DNA of 64,000 nucleotides from Vibrio stylophorae (GTDB lineage Bacteria > Pseudomonadota > Gammaproteobacteria > Enterobacterales > Vibrionaceae): assembly GCF_921293875.1 (NCBI RefSeq), contig NZ_CAKLDI010000001.1, positions 2,605,915-2,669,914 on the forward strand, given 5' to 3'. The notes under the pieces were generated by a model, which saw nothing but the letters and a program-made list of their open reading frames with translations, was not told the origin of the DNA and made no database searches. A program made the translations under genes and the position numbers. Numbering within the stretch: position 1 is the first letter of the stretch; every line of letters starts with the position of its first letter. Shown piece by piece: positions 59,312 to 64,000 of this stretch.

Positions 59312-59890
59312 TTATCGCGCTAAAAAGTTCTGCAGCAATTGGTGTCCGCCTTGGGACAAAATACTTTCTGGATGAAACTGCACGCCAATTAATGGCAATT
59401 GTCGATGTGCAATACCCATGATTGCCTCAAATTCCCCCTCAGGCGTTTCACTCCATGCGGTCATTTCAAAACAATCTGGCAAACTTTCAGGCGCGACCAC
59501 CAGTGAGTGATAGCGGGTGACGGTCAGTGGATTCGGTAAATTTTCAAAGCCGCCACAGCCTAGATGACGAATCGCCGAAGTTTTACCATGCATCACCTGT
59601 GGTGCTCGCACCACTTGCGCGCCAAAACTTTGCGCCATGGCTTGATGACCTAAACAAACACCCAAAATGGGCAATTGATTGGCAAAGTGATGAATGGCTG
59701 CCAGTGATATCCCAGCTTCATTCGGGGTACAAGGGCCAGGGGAGATCACTAAATGACTGGGCTTTTTCGCAGCAATGCCGGCAATATCAATGGCGTCGTT
59801 ACGCACCACTTCCACTTGGCAGTCCAGTTCGCAAAAGTACTGATAAAGGTTGTAGGTGAAAGAATCGTAGTTATCAATCAGCAAAATCAT
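59312..59890 (-). CDS. pabA: Glutamine amidotransferase, aminodeoxychorismate/anthranilate synthase component II
   Basis: PabA supplies ammonia from glutamine to PabB for p-aminobenzoate (folate) synthesis. The 192-residue class I amidotransferase has the oxyanion [10 protein letters not shown], the nucleophile C79 in GVCLGHQA and the histidine/glutamate in VQFHPES. Its position near argD without trp genes favours pabA rather than trpG. Confidence 0.9.
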   Translation of the reverse strand: MILLIDNYDSFTYNLYQYFCELDCQVEVVRNDAIDIAGIAAKKPSHLVISPGPCTPNEAGISLAAIHHFANQLPILGVCLGHQAMAQSFGAQVVRAPQVMHGKTSAIRHLGCGGFENLPNPLTVTRYHSLVVAPESLPDCFEMTAWSETPEGEFEAIMGIAHRQLPLIGVQFHPESILSQGGHQLLQNFLAR

Positions 59891-59937
59891 AGCCAGTGCC
59901 TATCGCTCAAAACCGCAGCAGAATATCACAATCACCC

Positions 59938-59967
59938 ATAAAAAAACGGCCCAAGTCAGGCCGTTTT
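59938..59967 (-). terminator. Terminator after trpS
   Basis: Minus strand AAACGGCC / GGCCGTTT around TGACTTG, followed by TTTT. It closes the damX-dam-rpe-gph-trpS run. Confidence 0.82.
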
Positions 59968-59989
59968 ATTCGCTAATATTGAATCCGAC

Positions 59990-61009
59990 TTAGCGAGGGC
60001 GAGCCACAAAACCAACCGCTTGATACACTTTTTCAAGTGTCAGCTGCGCTCGTACTGAGGCTTTTTCTGCGCCCTGCTTCATCACTTGATCAAGGTAAGC
60101 ACGATCTGCGCGAATACGTTGGTATTCTGCTTGAATTGGTTCAAGCATCGACACCAAAGCTTCACCGACATCTTTCTTAAATGGACCGTACATCTCAACG
60201 CTTTGGTATTTGGCTTCAATTTCAGCAAAGCTCATACCAGTTGCGGCAGAATAGAGTCCCATCAAGTTAGAAATACCGGCTTTATTTTCCACATCGTGGG
60301 CAATACGTGGCGGCGTCTCAGTGTCAGTTTGCGCTTTATTGATCTTTTTAAGGATCGATTTTGGCTCTTCCAACAAGGTGATCACGTTCTTACGGTTATC
60401 GTCAGACTTAGACATCTTCTTGGTCGCATCCTGAAGACTCATCACACGTGCATTGACGGTTGGAATATAAGGCTCAGGAATCGTGAAAATTGGATTTTCA
60501 GGCGAATAGATATTGTTAAAGCGGGTCGCGATATCGCGCGCCAACTCTAGGTGCTGTTTCTGGTCATTACCTACAGGCACTTGGTGCGCACCATAAATCA
60601 AAATATCTGCCGCCATCAGCACAGGATAGCCGAACAGGCCTGCATTGACGTCATTGGCGTAACGAGCAGATTTGTCTTTAAACTGAGTCATACGACTGAG
60701 CTCACCCATTTGGGTATAGCAGTTGAGCACCCAACCCAATTGCGCATGCTCAGGCACATGAGACTGAACAAATAGCGTGCTTTTTTGCGGATCGACACCC
60801 ACTGCAAGACAGATAGACAATGCATCCAGTGTGGCTTCATACAATGCTTTCGGATCTTGACGAACCGTAATGGCATGCAGATCAACGACGCAATATTGGC
60901 AGTCATAATCATTCTGCATCTGTTCCCACTGACGAAGAGCACCCAGGTAGTTCCCGATACTCAATTCACCCGAAGGTTGAACACCACTCAATACAATGGG
61001 TTTGCTCAT
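59990..61009 (-). CDS. trpS: Tryptophanyl-tRNA synthetase
   Basis: TrpS charges tRNA-Trp. The 339-residue class Ic enzyme has the ATP site variant [18 protein letters not shown], the DLHAIT region and the KKMSKS signature followed by the anticodon-binding helices. I placed the start at [11 protein letters not shown]; the frame is open 36 codons upstream but that part is not family-like. It lies 55 nt after gph. Confidence 0.97.
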   Translation of the reverse strand: MSKPIVLSGVQPSGELSIGNYLGALRQWEQMQNDYDCQYCVVDLHAITVRQDPKALYEATLDALSICLAVGVDPQKSTLFVQSHVPEHAQLGWVLNCYTQMGELSRMTQFKDKSARYANDVNAGLFGYPVLMAADILIYGAHQVPVGNDQKQHLELARDIATRFNNIYSPENPIFTIPEPYIPTVNARVMSLQDATKKMSKSDDNRKNVITLLEEPKSILKKINKAQTDTETPPRIAHDVENKAGISNLMGLYSAATGMSFAEIEAKYQSVEMYGPFKKDVGEALVSMLEPIQAEYQRIRADRAYLDQVMKQGAEKASVRAQLTLEKVYQAVGFVARPR

Positions 61010-61064
61010 GCTCTCTCTATCCTTTTTTCTAGAATACGTACTACTTAACAAGTATGCCGATACT

Positions 61065-61754
61065 CTACTCTGATTCGGTAACCTTGAAAATATCCAACAG
61101 TGCGGAAAAATCGTCAAAAACCCAATTTGGCTGGCTATCTGCGATATTTACCCCATGATTGTAACCATAGGTTAAACCAACACTGGCGCAGCCTGCAGCT
61201 TGCGCGGCCAAAATATCATTTTTTGAGTCGCCCACCATCAGCATTTGCTCTGGCTTTAATTGGTAATGATTTAACAGCCAATTTAGCGGTGCAGGATCGG
61301 GTTTGCGCTGAGGCAGAAAATCGCCCCCCAGCACTTGCTCAAATAGATGTGAAATTTTTGCCTTGGCAAGCACTTCAGGCACAAAGTGTGACGGTTTATT
61401 GGTCACCACTGCCAATTTAAAGCCAAGAGTTTTCAGCAAAGTCAGGGTTTCTACCACGCCGGCAAAACAAGCGGTCAGGCTGTGATTGCTTTTGCCATAG
61501 GCAGCATCAAAATCAGCACGTACTTTAGCTTGCAGCGCAGGATCAATATTCGGATCAACCGTCATCGATTGACTCAATCCACGCGCAACCAAAACATCGG
61601 CACCATTTCCCACCCAGTGACTGGCTTGCTCATAACTCGCCCCAGGAAGTTGGTTATCCAACAGTGCTTGATTCAGCGCAGCAGCAAGATCAGGCAAACT
61701 ATCAACCAGGGTGCCATCTAAATCAAAGGCAATCAGACGAATATCTTGCAACAT
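61065..61754 (-). CDS. gph: Phosphoglycolate phosphatase
   Basis: Gph dephosphorylates 2-phosphoglycolate formed in DNA repair. The 229-residue HAD hydrolase has motif [11 protein letters not shown] (nucleophile D12 region), a helical cap, motif II VVTNKP, the lysine in RKPDPAP and motif [14 protein letters not shown]. Its ATG overlaps the rpe stop by one base. Confidence 0.96.
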   Translation of the reverse strand: MLQDIRLIAFDLDGTLVDSLPDLAAALNQALLDNQLPGASYEQASHWVGNGADVLVARGLSQSMTVDPNIDPALQAKVRADFDAAYGKSNHSLTACFAGVVETLTLLKTLGFKLAVVTNKPSHFVPEVLAKAKISHLFEQVLGGDFLPQRKPDPAPLNWLLNHYQLKPEQMLMVGDSKNDILAAQAAGCASVGLTYGYNHGVNIADSQPNWVFDDFSALLDIFKVTESE

Positions 61755-62428
61755 TAGTTCGCCACCTTGGCAAGCTCAGCGCGCATCTCATCAATCACAT
61801 CTTTATAGTTTGGTTGGCTGAAAATAGCAGAGCCCGCCACAAACATATCCGCGCCGGCTGCGGCGATTTCGGCGATATTATCCACCTTCACACCACCATC
61901 AATTTCAAGACGAATATCACGGCCAGAGGCATCGATCATTTTGCGCACCGCACGCAGTTTATCCAGCGTGTTGGCAATAAATGACTGACCACCAAAACCT
62001 GGGTTCACCGACATCAGTAAAATCATATCGACTTTGTCCATGATGTATTCCAAGTGACTCAGCGGCGTTGCTGGGTTAAGCACCACACCAGCTTGGCAGC
62101 CATGCTCTTTAATTAATTGCAGCGTGCGATCCACATGCTCAGAGGCTTCGATATGGAAGGTAATCATGCTGGCGCCCGCTTTGGCAAAATCGGGAATGAT
62201 GCGATCGACAGGTTTCACCATGAGATGCACATCAATCGGCGCGGTAATGCCGTAGTCACGCAGCGCTTTACACACAGGCGCACCAAAGGTGAGGTTTGGC
62301 ACATAGTGATTATCCATGACATCGAAGTGAACCACATCGGCACCAGCGTCGAGCACAGCTTGAACATCTTCGCCCAGACGGGCGAAGTCTGCAGAAAGAA
62401 TTGAAGGGGCAATTAGAAAAGGTTTCAT
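61754..62428 (-). CDS. rpe: Ribulose-phosphate 3-epimerase
   Basis: Rpe interconverts ribulose-5-phosphate and xylulose-5-phosphate in the pentose phosphate pathway. The 224-residue TIM barrel starts [16 protein letters not shown], has the metal ligands [18 protein letters not shown] and LEIDGGVK, and [11 protein letters not shown]. It lies 70 nt after dam. Length and motifs are normal. Confidence 0.97.
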   Translation of the reverse strand: MKPFLIAPSILSADFARLGEDVQAVLDAGADVVHFDVMDNHYVPNLTFGAPVCKALRDYGITAPIDVHLMVKPVDRIIPDFAKAGASMITFHIEASEHVDRTLQLIKEHGCQAGVVLNPATPLSHLEYIMDKVDMILLMSVNPGFGGQSFIANTLDKLRAVRKMIDASGRDIRLEIDGGVKVDNIAEIAAAGADMFVAGSAIFSQPNYKDVIDEMRAELAKVAN

Positions 62429-62498
62429 CGGGCAGTCTCAGCTCACAAAATTGGCGCAATTGTACCCGAATTTATCACTAAAAGGCTAACGAGCTCAT

Positions 62499-63341
62499 TT
62501 ATGGTTGTGATTTCGCAACAGATTCTTGCGTAAATAGTGCCAACAACTCATCGACCTTATTACGACCAGCACCATTACGACTGATGGTTCGTTTAACCTG
62601 CACCACAGACCATGTCGCGCCATGATATAAGCGACGTGTATGCGTGGTATCGTGGTTTGAAATGAGCACCGGAATCGCCCGCTCGCGAGCAATCGCCTCC
62701 GCTTCATTGGCTAGCGCAGCTTGATCGTCGAGGGTAAAACCACCACCGCTATAGCTGGTAAAATTCGCTGTTGTCGATAACGGCGCATAAGGTGGATCGC
62801 AGTAGATCACTGAATCATCGGGTGCTTTAGCAAAGCTCTCGACATAACCTTGGCAGAAAAATTCCGCTTTTTGTGCCTTTTCAGCAAATAGATAGAGCTC
62901 TTTTTCCGGAAAATAAGGCTTCTTATAGGAACCAAAGGGCACGTTAAATCCGCCCTTTTTGTTGTAACGGCACAAACCGTTAAAACCATGGCGGTTCATA
63001 TAAAGAAACATCACAGCGCGATCGAATTTATTGCTGGTCGCATTAAACTCTTTGCGAATCCCTAGATAGGTTTCTTTATCATTGTATTTTGCGGTAAATA
63101 GCTTACGTACCTCAGCGATATAGCGCTCAGGATTGGCTTTTAGCAGCTGATACAAATGAATCAGATCTGGATTGATATCCGATAGCAAATAGCGGTCAAA
63201 ATCGCTATTGAGAAAAACCGAGCCAGCACCGACAAAAGGCTCAACCAGCGTGCTTGCTTGCGGCAAATGGCGGTGGATATCCTCCACAAGACCATATTTA
63301 CCGCCGGCCCACTTCAGAAAGGCACGATGTTTCTTCGTCAT
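62499..63341 (-). CDS. dam: DNA adenine methylase Dam
   Basis: Dam methylates adenine in GATC and directs mismatch repair, replication timing and, in vibrios, is essential for chromosome II replication. The 280-residue product has FLKWAGGKYGLVEDI and FVGAGSVFLN (AdoMet site), then the catalytic DPPY in VIYCDPPYAPLS (about residue 182). It has RNRHGFNGLCRYN-like YMNRHGFNGLCRYN for target reading. It starts 66 nt after damX. Confidence 0.96.
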   Translation of the reverse strand: MTKKHRAFLKWAGGKYGLVEDIHRHLPQASTLVEPFVGAGSVFLNSDFDRYLLSDINPDLIHLYQLLKANPERYIAEVRKLFTAKYNDKETYLGIRKEFNATSNKFDRAVMFLYMNRHGFNGLCRYNKKGGFNVPFGSYKKPYFPEKELYLFAEKAQKAEFFCQGYVESFAKAPDDSVIYCDPPYAPLSTTANFTSYSGGGFTLDDQAALANEAEAIARERAIPVLISNHDTTHTRRLYHGATWSVVQVKRTISRNGAGRNKVDELLALFTQESVAKSQP

Positions 63342-63407
63342 CTTGTTTTTACCGCTGGCTGTTTAAAAGGGCGGGGATTGTACCGCATTTTTTTCGCTAT
63401 CTCAGGG

Positions 63408-64000
63408 TTAATTGCCAGAATTAATTTCCGCATGAATCTGACGATAGGATTTTACCCATGGTTCCAATGATTTAAGATCATCAGGTAAAGCCATCTCCGC
63501 ACGTCTCGCCGCGCTGACCGATGCAAAATCACCATAAACCAATAAGTACCAAGGTTGGTCACCACGCATCGAGCGATAGCCAATTAAATCCAAATCTGTC
63601 AGTTGCGGATGTTTGGCAAGAAATGCATTCATTTCCGCTTCTGTTTTAATCGCGGCAAATTGCAATGCATAGTGTTGCGCTGGACGCGCAAGTAACTTGG
63701 ATGCATTCAGTAATGGATGGGGCTTCGCCGACTCAGTTGCTGCTACGACAGTTTCAGTTTGGGCATTTGCTTTAGGCTGCGCTTGTGTTTCTGTTTCTAC
63801 TTTAGCTTCAGTTTGCGGTTTCACTTCAGCCTGCACTGCTGACTTCACAACTGGCTTAGCTGAGGCACCTTCAACCGCCGCTTGTGGCATCTGCTCAGGT
63901 GTTGCGTCGGTTGCTTGTGCGATAACTTTGGCAACCTCTGTAACCTCTTCAGATACGGCTTTCGCTGCCGTATCAACAGCAGGTTTCTCCTTGGCCTCAT
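63408..64000 (-). CDS. damX: DamX-like SPOR-domain protein, 3' part only
   Basis: DamX is an inner membrane protein that binds septal peptidoglycan through its SPOR domain. The frame is open to the right edge, so only about the last 197 codons are present. They comprise a low-complexity Lys/Glu/Ala/Thr linker (AKEKPAVDTAAKA, EAKVETETQAQPKANAQ) and a C-terminal SPOR domain (PAQHYALQFAAIKTEAEMNAF ... WYLLVYGDFASVSAA). Position next to dam supports the name. An internal ATG at 63890 is not the start. Confidence 0.88.
   Translation of the reverse strand, partial: EAKEKPAVDTAAKAVSEEVTEVAKVIAQATDATPEQMPQAAVEGASAKPVVKSAVQAEVKPQTEAKVETETQAQPKANAQTETVVAATESAKPHPLLNASKLLARPAQHYALQFAAIKTEAEMNAFLAKHPQLTDLDLIGYRSMRGDQPWYLLVYGDFASVSAARRAEMALPDDLKSLEPWVKSYRQIHAEINSGN

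Noticed and set aside
63408-63890. Complete SPOR-domain gene starting at the ATG at 63890
   Set aside because: The frame is open with the same Lys/Glu/Ala composition up to 64000, so the ATG is internal to a longer damX.

Overview
This window looks like chromosomal backbone of a gammaproteobacterium of the family Vibrionaceae. The pointers are an AphA-type PadR regulator, a cytR-ftsN-hslVU-menA-rraA-zapB-glpX-tpiA-pfkA-fieF-cpx gene run, short single-domain malic enzyme, and a damX-dam-rpe-gph-trpS block. Base composition looks near 50% GC, which would suit Salinivibrio or a relative. That genus guess is inference, not something the sequence proves.

Layout. (1) 1-16.6 kb, minus strand: one continuous ribosomal protein and elongation factor block in transcription order rpsL-rpsG-fusA-tuf (str), rpsJ to rpsQ (S10), rplN to rpmJ (spc), rpsM-rpsK-rpsD (alpha, cut by the left edge). 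Promoters for all four operons, the S10 leader attenuator, the alpha leader and the S10 and tuf terminators can be read directly. (2) 16.7-24.1 kb: tusDCB-yheO (tRNA 2-thiouridine sulfur relay), fkpA, a WD40 lipoprotein with slyX, slyD, then yheV-kefB-kefG (glutathione-gated K+ efflux). (3) 24.2-29.9 kb: yheS (ABC-F), yheT, a poorly conserved stretch with degenerate tandem repeats, a basic 68-residue ORF and a DUF3187-like outer membrane protein, then yheU and crp. (4) 30-33.2 kb: metY-aphA-degenerate serine hydrolase, probably one transcript behind a near-consensus CRP site. (5) 33.3-40.3 kb: methionine genes metF, metL-metB and divergent metJ with clear tandem MetJ boxes, a malic enzyme and rpmE. 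(6) 40.5-50 kb: priA, cytR, ftsN, hslVU (with a sigma-32 type promoter), menA, rraA, zapB, glpX. (7) 50.2-57.9 kb: a probable Fe-S HTH regulator, a DUF3135 protein, tpiA, pfkA, fieF, cpxP divergent from cpxRA over a perfect CpxR box, trmL. (8) 58-64 kb, minus: argD (two ARG boxes), pabA, and damX-dam-rpe-gph-trpS, with damX cut by the right edge.

Functionally the window combines translation and its feedback control, sulfur and methionine metabolism, envelope stress sensing (Cpx, FkpA), cytosolic proteolysis, glycolysis/gluconeogenesis, cell division (FtsN, ZapB, DamX) and global regulators (CRP, CytR, AphA, MetJ, Dam). No insertion sequence, prophage, CRISPR array, tRNA or rRNA gene was seen. 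The least ordinary points are the metY-aphA-pseudohydrolase cluster beside crp, the 27.2-28.6 kb stretch, and three helically phased TTGTCG repeats directly upstream of the str promoter.
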